Part shown: piece after piece, positions 1 through 5,977 of the stretch | How the letters are laid out: every line of letters starts with the position of its first letter | Numbering within the stretch: the stretch's first letter is position 1 | Origin: an uncultured Planctomycetota bacterium | Lineage (GTDB): Bacteria; Planctomycetota; Planctomycetia; Pirellulales; Thermoguttaceae | NCBI GenBank assembly: GCA_902797455.1 | Contig: CADBTE010000135.1 | Location: 1 to 8,562 of the forward strand | Reading direction: 5' to 3' | Length of the DNA: 8,562 nt | Program-made: the position numbers and the translations under genes | Notes under the pieces: generated by a model | Seen by the model: only the letters and a program-made list of their open reading frames with translations | What the model was told of the DNA's origin: nothing | The model's database searches: none

Positions 1-647
1 CCGCCGGCCGCCTGCGGTTCGCCGGAGTCGTAATTTTGGCAGCGCGAGACGAAGACCAGCGCCCGCCCAAGCGCCTCATCGTCCGCCCCGGCACCTAAGT
101 CGTGCAGGGCGTCGATAAAGTACTGGGTACAGGACAGATCCGGACGGCTGTCCTTGCCATAGCCGACGCCGCCGTAATAGAGATCGTCGACGCTCGTTCC
201 CGTATTCTCCCCGTACTGAAGCGATCGAAGGAACGCCTCGGCCTTCTCCAGCGGCTGGGTATAGCGCGCGTCGGCGCCGTGATCGGCCGCCAGTTTGAGA
301 CACGAGATCGCCAGTGATGACTCGTAGGCCGGGATACGGCCGCCGGCGGAATAGATACCCCCGTCGTCGGCCACACTCGCCAGAAGCGCGTCCAGACCGC
401 GGACAACAATCGGGTCATCGACCGGGACATCGCAGCGCAAAAGCCCCATTAGGACAATGATGGTCGGGCCAATCCCCGTATCGGGGGAGAAGAGCCCGTC
501 TTCCCCTTGGGCGTTGCGCAGATACTGGATACCCCACTGAATCGCTTCGATTCGGGCTTGCTCTAAACTCGCGTCACTCATCTCCCCGGCCGCCGCCGGC
601 AGACAAAGGACAAGTGTCAATAACAGCGGAACCACAAAGATTCTCAT
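1..647 (-). CDS. Secreted prenyltransferase/squalene-oxidase-repeat (alpha/alpha-toroid) protein, 3' end outside window
   Basis: Partial gene; the first 215 codons are visible and the reading frame is still open at base 1. The ATG at 647-645 is followed by a signal peptide (MRIFVVPLLLTLVLCLPAAAGE). After it come repeat units like those of the terpene-cyclase/prenyltransferase toroid fold: 'AIQWGIQYLRNAQGEDGLFS' around residues 35-54, 'GLDALLASVADDGGIYS' around 85-101, and 'YYGGVGYGKDSRPDLSCTQY' near 155-175. The last resembles the G-Y-G...PDLSNTQ block common in planctomycete members. These proteins are secreted and generally lack proven enzymatic activity, so a terpenoid-cyclising role should not be assumed. 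The start is well supported: GGGAGG lies about 6 nt upstream, and the ATG overlaps the TGA of the DUF1559 gene as ATGA, suggesting translational coupling. It is the most distal visible gene of the leftward operon. Family call is good; function is unknown. Confidence 0.85.
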   Translation of the reverse strand, partial: MRIFVVPLLLTLVLCLPAAAGEMSDASLEQARIEAIQWGIQYLRNAQGEDGLFSPDTGIGPTIIVLMGLLRCDVPVDDPIVVRGLDALLASVADDGGIYSAGGRIPAYESSLAISCLKLAADHGADARYTQPLEKAEAFLRSLQYGENTGTSVDDLYYGGVGYGKDSRPDLSCTQYFIDALHDLGAGADDEALGRALVFVSRCQNYDSGEPQAAG

Positions 648-1756
648 AACGTACCTCCCGATTCCCCTGCGGCGATACTCGCCGCGGCGCGCCAGATTTC
701 CAGATCAACCAAATTGCTTACTGTCCGAACCGAGCCGTCAGCCATCGCGGCGTTGACCGCCCCGGGATGGCCGCTGGAGGTTCCATAGTAGAGAAGCTCT
801 TTGCCGCGGTACCAAACACCAATTCGCGGGGCGTTCGGCGCGGCGCCGGAACCGAAGCCAACGGTCATCACACGGGCCGAGACCCATGGAAAGCCCCGAT
901 TGCTGATGACATTCGCGGTCCCGTACGACTGGAAAAGGGGAGAGTTGGCGGTTCCCTCGATGAGGTCCATCGTGAACTCTTCCCAGTCGAATCCCTCTTC
1001 CTGGGAGTAGTCGGTCAGAAGCTCGCCGTTTAAGTTGCCGACGATCGCCAGACGGCAGGCGTTATCGAGCGTCGCCTCCGTTGGTGCCTCTTCAAGGGAA
1101 AGGAGCGATTCGCTCATCGCGACGGTGTTGCTTGTCCCGTCGGTGATCGAGGCCAGACGGCGGGTTTTATATCCAAAGAGTCCATCGTTTTTCATGTTAT
1201 CGAGGCAGTATCCTTCCCCGACCCCGGAGCCGCAGCTCCAGACGTAGTTCGACCCGGCGTTCTGTACCGAGCCGACACCGGGATAGGTCGTCGAGCGGAT
1301 TCTCGGCCGCGATTCACTCGGGCAGCCGAGAATCTCGCACCTAAAGACGAGCTGTTCGGCGATGAGGGTATTCACCGCGGTCTTTACACTGTAGACACGG
1401 TACTTGTAGTCGTCGGTATCGACCGTCCCCATAAAGTGCCCCTGTTCGATGTAGGGAAGAATCCGAGCGTGGATGGAGTACGCCAGGTTCGTACCGACCC
1501 CGGAACCGCCGGTGTTCGGGTCGGTATCCTTGGTTGCCCATGAGGTGAACAGCGGAAATGATCCGCGGGTATCGTGGTAGTTATGCAGCGCCAAGGTCCA
1601 TTGCTTGAGGTTATTCACGCATTTCATCCTGCGAGCGGCCTCACGGGCGGCCTGAACCGCCGGGAGAAGCAGCCCGATGAGAATCCCGATGATCGCGATA
1701 ACGACCAGCAGCTCCACGAGGGTAAACCCCCGTCGATATTTCCTTTTCCTTTTCAT
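644..1756 (-). CDS. DUF1559 prepilin-like protein (type IV pilin-type N-terminus)
   Basis: 370-residue protein. The N-terminus is a classical type III (prepilin) signal: a ten-residue basic leader MKRKRKYRRG, then FTLVELLVVIAIIGILIG, with Glu at mature position 5. A prepilin peptidase would cut between Gly10 and Phe11. The 'LLLPAVQAAREAARRMKCVNNLKQ' block (about residues 27-50) and the C-terminal H-X9-DG motif (His330, Asp340-Gly341) are signatures of the DUF1559 family, which is strongly expanded in Planctomycetota and is expected to be membrane- or envelope-anchored. Its molecular role is not established. I chose ATG 1756 over an upstream in-frame TTG at 1798 because the prepilin leader then has normal length; no clear Shine-Dalgarno precedes it. 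It lies 57 bp after the second DUF1559 gene and overlaps the toroid-protein gene by 4 bp. Confidence 0.93.
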   Translation of the reverse strand: MKRKRKYRRGFTLVELLVVIAIIGILIGLLLPAVQAAREAARRMKCVNNLKQWTLALHNYHDTRGSFPLFTSWATKDTDPNTGGSGVGTNLAYSIHARILPYIEQGHFMGTVDTDDYKYRVYSVKTAVNTLIAEQLVFRCEILGCPSESRPRIRSTTYPGVGSVQNAGSNYVWSCGSGVGEGYCLDNMKNDGLFGYKTRRLASITDGTSNTVAMSESLLSLEEAPTEATLDNACRLAIVGNLNGELLTDYSQEEGFDWEEFTMDLIEGTANSPLFQSYGTANVISNRGFPWVSARVMTVGFGSGAAPNAPRIGVWYRGKELLYYGTSSGHPGAVNAAMADGSVRTVSNLVDLEIWRAAASIAAGESGGTL

Positions 1757-1813
1757 AGTGAAACCGAATATATCGCGTAATAATTGTTGTTTGCCCAAGA
1801 AAAAAGCGCCCGG

Positions 1814-2791
1814 CTAGAAATGGACGATTTCGCCGTCCGCTCGGCTGGCGGCCCCTTTAAGAATCTTCAGTTCGGTCTGTTCCGAGACGAAACGAACCGA
1901 TCCGTCGATCACGCCAAAAACAGCGCCGCCGGGGTGATGACTCGAAAACGCGCCGGAGGAGTAAAAGGTCTTGTATTGCGGGAAAAGCGGGTCTTCCTCG
2001 TTTTTGAGGACGTTGATCGGCCACTCGACCCCCTTGGCGCTGACGTAGAGAACCGGGCCGTAGGGGGAAAACGAGTACCCACCCCGAATCCAGGCGAGGT
2101 AACCTTGATAGTGACGCTCGGCTATTTCGCCCAGGGCGATCGTGTTCGAGAGCCCATCGGTGATCTGATTGAACGAGACCGACTTATCCTCGAAGAAGAG
2201 CCCGTTATCGGGGCACGGTCCCCCGCTTTGTGTCTGACCGCCGAAAGAGAGGGAATTTTCCTGCGCCGTGCGAATGAGGTGATACTCAGACGAAACGTTC
2301 TTTTCCCCCACCGCGCCGGCGATCCCATAATAGTGGGTCGTGTAACAATCTTTCTCTTGGTGATACGTTTCGTACATCGAGGATTGGTCAATCGAACAGC
2401 TCGGGCAAAGGAAGGCCGGAACACGTATCTTCGCGTAGGTCTCGTTGCCGCTGTAGTCCTCTTCCCCCTCGTCCTCTTCGTATGGGTTTTTGAAGTCGAT
2501 CAGGTCGTGGATATTGACCTGTTCCATGTAGGGGAGGAGTTTAGAGAGTATCCCCAAACCTTGGGCGTCCTTGAGGAGGGTTTCCGGCGGAAGACAGCCG
2601 TTCTGGTCGTGGAAGTTGTGCATCGACAGGACAATCTGCTTGACGTTGTTGACGCACTTGATCCGCCGGGAGGCCTCACGGGCGGCCTGCACCGCGGGAA
2701 GAAGAAGCCCAATGAGAATACCGATGATCGCGATGACGACCAGAAGCTCGACCAAAGTAAAACCGTGGGTAAAGCCAGAACTTTTTTTCAT
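1814..2791 (-). CDS. DUF1559 prepilin-like protein (second, divergent copy)
   Basis: 325-residue protein of the same family as its downstream neighbour. The leader MKKSSGFTHG is again ten residues and precedes FTLVELLVVIAIIGILIG, with predicted cleavage Gly10|Phe11. The helix continues into 'LLLPAVQAAREASRRIKC', and the C-terminal H-X9-DG motif is intact (His286, Asp296-Gly297). A 'CPSC' pair sits mid-protein where many family members have 'CPSD/CPS'. The two copies are nearly identical over the first 40 or so mature residues and then diverge widely, as is normal for this family, so this is not evidence of a recent duplication. ATG 2791 is chosen over an upstream in-frame start at 2866 because the longer version puts 25 residues before the pilin leader. 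A weak AGGA lies about 10 nt upstream. The gene sits 112 bp downstream of the two-helix membrane protein gene and is probably co-transcribed with it. Confidence 0.93.
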   Translation of the reverse strand: MKKSSGFTHGFTLVELLVVIAIIGILIGLLLPAVQAAREASRRIKCVNNVKQIVLSMHNFHDQNGCLPPETLLKDAQGLGILSKLLPYMEQVNIHDLIDFKNPYEEDEGEEDYSGNETYAKIRVPAFLCPSCSIDQSSMYETYHQEKDCYTTHYYGIAGAVGEKNVSSEYHLIRTAQENSLSFGGQTQSGGPCPDNGLFFEDKSVSFNQITDGLSNTIALGEIAERHYQGYLAWIRGGYSFSPYGPVLYVSAKGVEWPINVLKNEEDPLFPQYKTFYSSGAFSSHHPGGAVFGVIDGSVRFVSEQTELKILKGAASRADGEIVHF

Positions 2792-2903
2792 AGAGTGAAT
2801 TCCTGTGCAAGCTAAAGCGGCGTACGGCCATCTTGCCGCGCCGACAGTAAATCTTTGGGAGGTCAAAGAACGAAAACGAACGGAGAAAAGAAGAGCTTCG
2901 TGC

Positions 2904-3722
2904 TCAAATCAAAAGAAGAACCGACCGGCGAAGCGCGCAGCGCCAGTCACTAAGATGACTTTCGCGGGCGATCACCCGGCGCGCGAAAGAAACAGTACCT
3001 CGATCGGCAAGAAGCGAGGCAAGAAAACGCGTCCACTTCTCGACGGCGGCGCGTGCCAGGGGGAGAACCGTCCCTGCCGTATCACAAAAGGCCAGGGCCA
3101 ATGTGAGCACCATCGACAGAAGAACGGTACTCAGCGCGGTATCGGCCGCGCGCAAGCGGAGGGCCTCCAGACGCGCCGAAGCAAGCGGCGTCAGTTGTTC
3201 GGCGGGAAGGAAACAAAGAGAATCGATCGGGTTGGCGCGGGGGAGTTCTTCGGGGAGAAGGGCGAGATACCTCTGCCCGGACGGCGAGAGGTTGTCGGCG
3301 TGAGAATCGGCCGTGTCAAACTGCCGGAGGAAATCAACCGCCGCGGTCAGATCGCTTTCACCGGGGAGCTCTTCGGCCAGCGAGACAAACAGGGGGAGAG
3401 TCTCGGTCAGATCGGGAGCGAAACTCTCCTGTTCAGCCAGTTCCTCAAGGTGAGCCCGGGCCTCGGCCAGGTACGCGCCGCAGCGAAAACGATCAAAAAG
3501 CGGCCCGGCCGTGGTCTCGGCGAGGAACTGGTTTTGCAGCTCATCGAGCCGCGCGCGGGCCTGGGGGCTGTCGAAAACAAGACAAACGCCCAGCGAAGCG
3601 CCGGCGTGAAAGCGCCCCGAACCGGGGAGAACCATTCCCCAGACCGTAACAGCCAGCAGCATCGCCAGGGGCGATGAGAGCAGCACGGGGAGGATAAAAC
3701 GGGCAAGCGGCCGGCGCTTCAT
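2904..3722 (-). CDS. Two-helix membrane protein of unknown function, first gene of the DUF1559 operon
   Basis: 272 residues; I do not recognise a family. A basic N-terminus (MKRRPLAR) leads into a hydrophobic helix at about 9-31, then a predicted soluble, Leu/Glu/Ala-rich helical segment at about 40-190. A second hydrophobic helix (TALSTVLLSMVLTLALAF, about 195-213) is followed by a basic tail of about 60 residues. The simplest topology has both ends in the cytoplasm and the middle outside it. Translation from ATG 3722 has a good Shine-Dalgarno (AGGAGA, about 10 nt upstream). The in-frame TTG at 3782 is rejected: although GGGAGG lies upstream of it, that TTG forms the -35 box of a near-consensus promoter. 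Being first in an apparent operon with two prepilin-like proteins and a secreted toroid protein hints at an envelope role, but that is inference from context only. Confidence 0.7.
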   Translation of the reverse strand: MKRRPLARFILPVLLSSPLAMLLAVTVWGMVLPGSGRFHAGASLGVCLVFDSPQARARLDELQNQFLAETTAGPLFDRFRCGAYLAEARAHLEELAEQESFAPDLTETLPLFVSLAEELPGESDLTAAVDFLRQFDTADSHADNLSPSGQRYLALLPEELPRANPIDSLCFLPAEQLTPLASARLEALRLRAADTALSTVLLSMVLTLALAFCDTAGTVLPLARAAVEKWTRFLASLLADRGTVSFARRVIARESHLSDWRCALRRSVLLLI

Positions 3723-3724
3723 AA

Positions 3725-3758
3725 AAAATAAATCTCCTGTCTCCAGGAGATTTATTTT
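3725..3758 (-). terminator. 15-bp inverted repeat: likely terminator of the EF-hand gene, overlapping the next gene's promoter and RBS
   Basis: Arms AAAATAAATCTCCTG (3725-3739) and its exact complement (3744-3758) flank a 4-nt loop, which reads GAGA (a GNRA tetraloop) in minus-strand RNA. On that strand the GC-containing core TCTCCTG/CAGGAGA is followed by a U-rich stretch (UUUAUUUUUU), as in an intrinsic terminator, about 60 nt after the EF-hand stop codon. The 3' arm contains the Shine-Dalgarno of the gene starting at 3722, so a read-through transcript would also hide that ribosome binding site. A transcript from the promoter at 3754-3782 would start in or near the loop and escape the hairpin. 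The repeat is certain; whether it terminates or regulates is inference. Confidence 0.6.
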
Positions 3759-3782
3759 AGGGGAAGGGGATGTTTTTGTCAA
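3754..3782 (-). promoter_or_regulatory. Sigma70-type promoter for the leftward membrane-protein/DUF1559 operon
   Basis: Read on the minus strand: TTGACA (3782-3777), a 17-bp spacer, then TAAAAT (3759-3754). The -35 matches consensus fully and the -10 matches at five of six positions. Transcription would start near 3747-3743, giving a leader of roughly 20-25 nt that carries AGGAGA before ATG 3722. The -10 box overlaps the outer part of the inverted repeat at 3725-3758. Confidence 0.75.
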
Positions 3783-3818
3783 CGGAATTCCCTCCCGGGA
3801 AACCCCTCGGAAAGGGGA

Positions 3819-4511
3819 TCAGTTGCCTCTGCCGCGGGAACCGCGGCGGCCGGAACGGGCATTGTCACCACCAGAACGGGCATTGTCACCACCGGAACGG
3901 GCATTGTCACCGCCAGGTCCTTCGGGACGGGGCATCATCGCCATTCTCTCTTCGCCGTCGATGAAACCATCATTGTTTTTGTCGGCTTTGGTGAACGTCT
4001 CGCGCACGTCATCCGGGGTATCCTCGGGGAGTTTGGAGAGGTCGACGACCATCGCCTGGAACATATAGCGCATCGGGCCGCCCATCATACCTCCGGGGCC
4101 GCCGGGGCCGCGTTGTCCGCCGGGGCCGCCAGGACCGCGCTGTCCATCGGGACGGGGACCGCCGGGGCCGCCCATCATGCCGCCGGGGCCAAAGGGACCG
4201 CGCATGAAGAAGCGCCCGAAATCACTGGCGCGCAGTTCCTCGGCGGTGAGAACGCCGTCGGCGTCTTTATCGGCGGCCTTGAGGCCTTCGCTCAGCTTAG
4301 CCATCAGGCCTTCAAGGTTGAGCGAGCCGTCTTCGCCGCGCACCTCGGCCAGAGGATCGGTGAATTCAGGGCGCGGCCCGCCCCCGCCGCGGCCTTCACG
4401 GCCGCGGGAACCGCGGCGGCCGGAGGACTGTTGATCTTGCGCCACGGCGACCAGGGCGGCGGCGCCAAGCAAAACACCGGCAAAACCGGCAATGAGAAGG
4501 GCTTTTTTCAT
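3819..4511 (-). CDS. Secreted EF-hand calcium-binding protein with collagen-like Gly/Pro linker
   Basis: 230 residues. The signal peptide covers residues 1-24 (MKKALLIAGFAGVLLGAAALVAVA|Q). Two canonical 12-residue EF-hand loops are present: DKDADGVLTAEE (81-92) and DKNNDGFIDGEE (177-188), each with Asp at 1, Asp/Asn at 3, Asp at 5, Gly at 6 and Glu at 12. They are separated by about 84 residues that include a Gly/Pro/Met/Arg low-complexity stretch (about 104-147) with GPGG and QRGPGGPGG units. The C-terminus carries three exact GGDNARS repeats (200-220) and then GRRGSRGRGN, which nearly repeats a segment after the signal peptide (GRRGSRGRE, 31-39). The start is firm: AAGGAGG lies 4 nt upstream of ATG 4511. 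It probably binds Ca2+ outside the cytoplasm; its partner is unknown. It sits 133 bp downstream of the TatD-like gene on the same strand. Confidence 0.88.
   Translation of the reverse strand: MKKALLIAGFAGVLLGAAALVAVAQDQQSSGRRGSRGREGRGGGGPRPEFTDPLAEVRGEDGSLNLEGLMAKLSEGLKAADKDADGVLTAEELRASDFGRFFMRGPFGPGGMMGGPGGPRPDGQRGPGGPGGQRGPGGPGGMMGGPMRYMFQAMVVDLSKLPEDTPDDVRETFTKADKNNDGFIDGEERMAMMPRPEGPGGDNARSGGDNARSGGDNARSGRRGSRGRGN
3831..4424. repeat. 24-bp direct repeat bracketing the EF-hand gene (3831-3854 and 4401-4424)
   Basis: The same 24 bases, beginning GCCGCGGGAACC and ending GGCGGCCGGA, occur at 3831-3854 and 4401-4424. They encode S-G-R-R-G-S-R-G-R near the C-terminus and just after the signal peptide of the same protein. 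Exact identity including synonymous positions suggests duplication or conversion within the gene. The coordinates given span both copies. Confidence 0.85.
3852..3914 (-). repeat. Three tandem 21-bp coding repeats (GGDNARS x3)
   Basis: Three adjacent 21-bp units (3852-3872, 3873-3893, 3894-3914) differ at only two positions and encode GGDNARS three times in frame at the C-terminus of the EF-hand protein. The near identity at DNA level points to recent slippage-type expansion and a potentially length-variable site. Confidence 0.9.
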
Positions 4512-4644
4512 AGTGCCTCCTTAAAGGAAACAGGGTTGGAGAAATTTGGTCATTTTCTTGTTCGTGTCAGTCGGTCTGTTAAAGTAAAAACCCTTTTTCT
4601 CGTACGGTTCCGCGAAAATCTCACGAAAGCACGAAGTTTTTTCA

Positions 4645-5496
4645 TCAAACCTCCATCGCGAAGAGCCGCCGGGCGTTTTGGGCGGTGACCGTGACGATAT
4701 GCTCGACGGTTGTATCGCGCAATTCGGCCAATCGACGCGCGACATAGAGGGTCATCAGCGGCTCGTTGCGCCGCAGTTTCCCCCGCAGCGGATGAGGGAC
4801 GAGGAAGGGAGAATCGGTTTCGATCAAGAGCCGCTCGTCGGGGACCCGTTTCGCGGCCTCCCACAGGGGGGCGAACTTTTTTTGAGTATAAGTAACGCTC
4901 CCGGTGAACCCAAGGTGAAACCCCATGGCCAGGAGTTCCTCCGCTTCTTTCGGGCCCTCGCTGAACGAGTGGATCGTCCCGGTGAAGGGGTGTCCGGCTT
5001 TTTGACGCAGGACCGTCAGCAGGTCATCGATCGCCTCGCGGCAGTGGATGATCAGCGGCTTGTGAACTCGACCGGCCAGCTCGATATGACGCGAGAACCA
5101 GTGGATTTGCGTCTCGATGGGGGAAGCGTCCCAATGACGATCGAGACCGGTTTCGCCGATCGCCGCGGTCTGGTTCAATTCGGCCAGAAGTTCGATCTGG
5201 CGGAAATCCTCCTCGGTCGTGTCGGCGGTGTAGTTCGGATGGATCGCGGCCGCGGCCCTTATCCAGGGATAGCGCCGCGCCAGGGAAACCGCCAGACGGC
5301 TGCGTTCGACGCTCACCCCCGGGTCGATCGCGGCGGCCACGCGCGCGTCGGGGACCGGAGCGTGGTGTTTTTCAAGAAAATCGAGGACATCCTGGGGAAA
5401 ATGCCCGACGCGGCAGCGTTCGATGAGGGAATCGCGATCGGTATCGAAATCTTCCAGATCGAAATGAGCGTGGGTATCGAACAGTTTCAAAGTCAT
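4645..5496 (-). CDS. TatD-family metal-dependent hydrolase (putative DNase)
   Basis: 283 residues, amidohydrolase-like TIM barrel. The metal-ligand motifs appear in family order: DTHAHFD (His9, His11), AIHPN (His86), GETGLD (Glu115), IIHCREA (His151), TIHSFSEG (His176) and ETDSPFL (Asp228), followed by the substrate-loop segment PHPLRGKLRRNEP. Family members are cytoplasmic hydrolases, several with Mg2+-dependent 3'-5' exonuclease or DNase activity; the substrate here is not predictable. Length slightly exceeds the usual 255-265 residues because of about 20 extra residues around 28-50 (after 'LIERCRVG'). ATG 5496 is chosen because it places DTHAHFD at residues 7-13, as in most family members. 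An in-frame GTG at 5556 would add 20 residues and has no ribosome binding site. No Shine-Dalgarno precedes ATG 5496 either; a 14-bp palindrome occupies that position. The gene is divergent from csrA. Confidence 0.93.
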   Translation of the reverse strand: MTLKLFDTHAHFDLEDFDTDRDSLIERCRVGHFPQDVLDFLEKHHAPVPDARVAAAIDPGVSVERSRLAVSLARRYPWIRAAAAIHPNYTADTTEEDFRQIELLAELNQTAAIGETGLDRHWDASPIETQIHWFSRHIELAGRVHKPLIIHCREAIDDLLTVLRQKAGHPFTGTIHSFSEGPKEAEELLAMGFHLGFTGSVTYTQKKFAPLWEAAKRVPDERLLIETDSPFLVPHPLRGKLRRNEPLMTLYVARRLAELRDTTVEHIVTVTAQNARRLFAMEV

Positions 5497-5497
5497 A

Positions 5498-5511
5498 AAA
5501 CAGCGCTGTTT
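5498..5511. promoter_or_regulatory. 14-bp perfect palindrome directly upstream of the TatD-like start
   Basis: AAACAGCGCTGTTT is fully self-complementary and ends one base from the ATG at 5496. Its position fits an operator, or a hairpin covering the ribosome binding region, but no known regulator site is recognised. A chance palindrome is possible. Confidence 0.35.
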
Positions 5512-5723
5512 ACGCGAGAAAACCTTGTTTGTCCGGCGGCCGAACTTAGCCGTCACACAAAGGTTAAGGATACCCCTAACCCCTCGGATTGGGAAGCCGC
5601 GATTTCCGGAATCCCGCCGAGATTCAGCCGGAAAGACGCCTCCGGTATCCAGCGATAACGCGGGTTATACAAAGGAAGTTTGTCTATTTTCCGTTTTTTA
5701 ACAAATTTATTGAGTTTTTCTAT

Positions 5724-5752
5724 TTGACAATACTTAAAAATGATTGTAGAAT
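5724..5752 (+). promoter_or_regulatory. Sigma70-type promoter for csrA
   Basis: TTGACA (5724-5729), a 17-bp spacer, then TAGAAT (5747-5752), set in an AT-rich stretch with upstream T/A tracts resembling an UP element. The predicted start is near 5759, giving a leader of about 220 nt. A second perfect -10 hexamer, TATAAT (5808-5813), has no credible -35 and is only a weak alternative. Confidence 0.75.
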
Positions 5753-5759
5753 GTTAGGA

Positions 5760-5977
5760 TAGGAAAACCAGGAGTTCTTAGTAAACAGATTGCTCTAAAC
5801 CATAGGTTATAATTGAGTGTATCCGTAGCGAGAAATCTCTGGTGTTAAGGAATCGCCCCTTCGCGCACTCCCACCTCCCCTTCCCTCAACGTGAGAATCG
5901 AGGGATTTCCCAAAAAACTGTGTCTGAAAAGGGGCCATTAGTGAACAAGAGGTTACATTGCTGAAAGGAAGTGGTGT
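5760..5977 (+). promoter_or_regulatory. Long GGA-rich csrA leader, candidate CsrA autoregulation region
   Basis: The leader contains GGA at 5762-5764, 5771-5773, 5849-5851, 5903-5905 and 5967-5969. The last lies inside the ribosome binding site (AAAGGAAGT) and partly fits the CsrA consensus around A-C-A-R-G-G-A-U-G-U. Two nested complementary pairs could fold the second half: GCCCCTT (5855-5861) with AAGGGGC (5929-5935), and TCCCTC (5882-5887) with GAGGGA (5900-5905). The motifs are visible; binding and autoregulation are inferred from other bacteria, where CsrA represses its own translation. Confidence 0.4.

Larger units (their letters stand above)
5512..5977. other. Intergenic region between the divergent TatD-like gene and csrA
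   Basis: No convincing gene. The left part (to about 5690) is GC-rich and contains a short inverted repeat ATAAC-GCGG-GTTAT (5655-5668). The middle (5690-5830) is strikingly AT-rich and holds the csrA promoter. The remainder is the implied csrA leader. No clear promoter for the TatD-like gene was found on the minus strand. Only very short frames without ribosome binding sites occur in the leader. Confidence 0.6.

Noticed and set aside
644..2791. Recent tandem duplication of the two DUF1559 genes
   Set aside because: Similarity is concentrated in the N-terminal pilin helix and the short C-terminal motif shared by the whole family; the bodies of the proteins differ strongly.
1784..2815. Long open frame on the plus strand (343 codons) opposite the second DUF1559 gene
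   Set aside because: It is antisense to a clear DUF1559 gene with an intact N-terminal pilin signal and H-X9-DG motif; its translation has no recognisable domain. Long antisense frames are expected in GC-rich DNA.
2805..3677. Plus-strand open frame (290 codons) opposite the two-helix membrane protein
   Set aside because: Its translation is low-complexity Arg/Lys/Gly sequence without hydrophobic core or domain. The minus-strand frame has two clear membrane helices, a promoter and a ribosome binding site.
3803..3817. CCCCT/AGGGG hairpin one base after the EF-hand stop codon
   Set aside because: The stem is only five pairs and is followed by TTTCCC rather than a T-run; the 15-bp repeat at 3725-3758 is a much better terminator.
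3852..3914. Three regularly spaced 21-bp repeats resembling a short array
   Set aside because: There are no spacers; the units are contiguous and in frame, encoding GGDNARS within the EF-hand protein, so this is not a CRISPR array.
4678..5658. Long open frame on the plus strand (326 codons) opposite the TatD-like gene
   Set aside because: It is the shadow of a gene with all TatD metal motifs; no domain or ribosome binding site supports it.
5655..5668. Short inverted repeat ATAAC-GCGG-GTTAT between the TatD-like gene and csrA
   Set aside because: Arms of five bases are common by chance, and it aligns with no promoter element I could identify.
5891..5944. A 16-codon frame (GTG start) in the csrA leader as a possible upstream peptide
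   Set aside because: It has no Shine-Dalgarno, an alternative start codon and an unremarkable sequence; nothing distinguishes it from chance.
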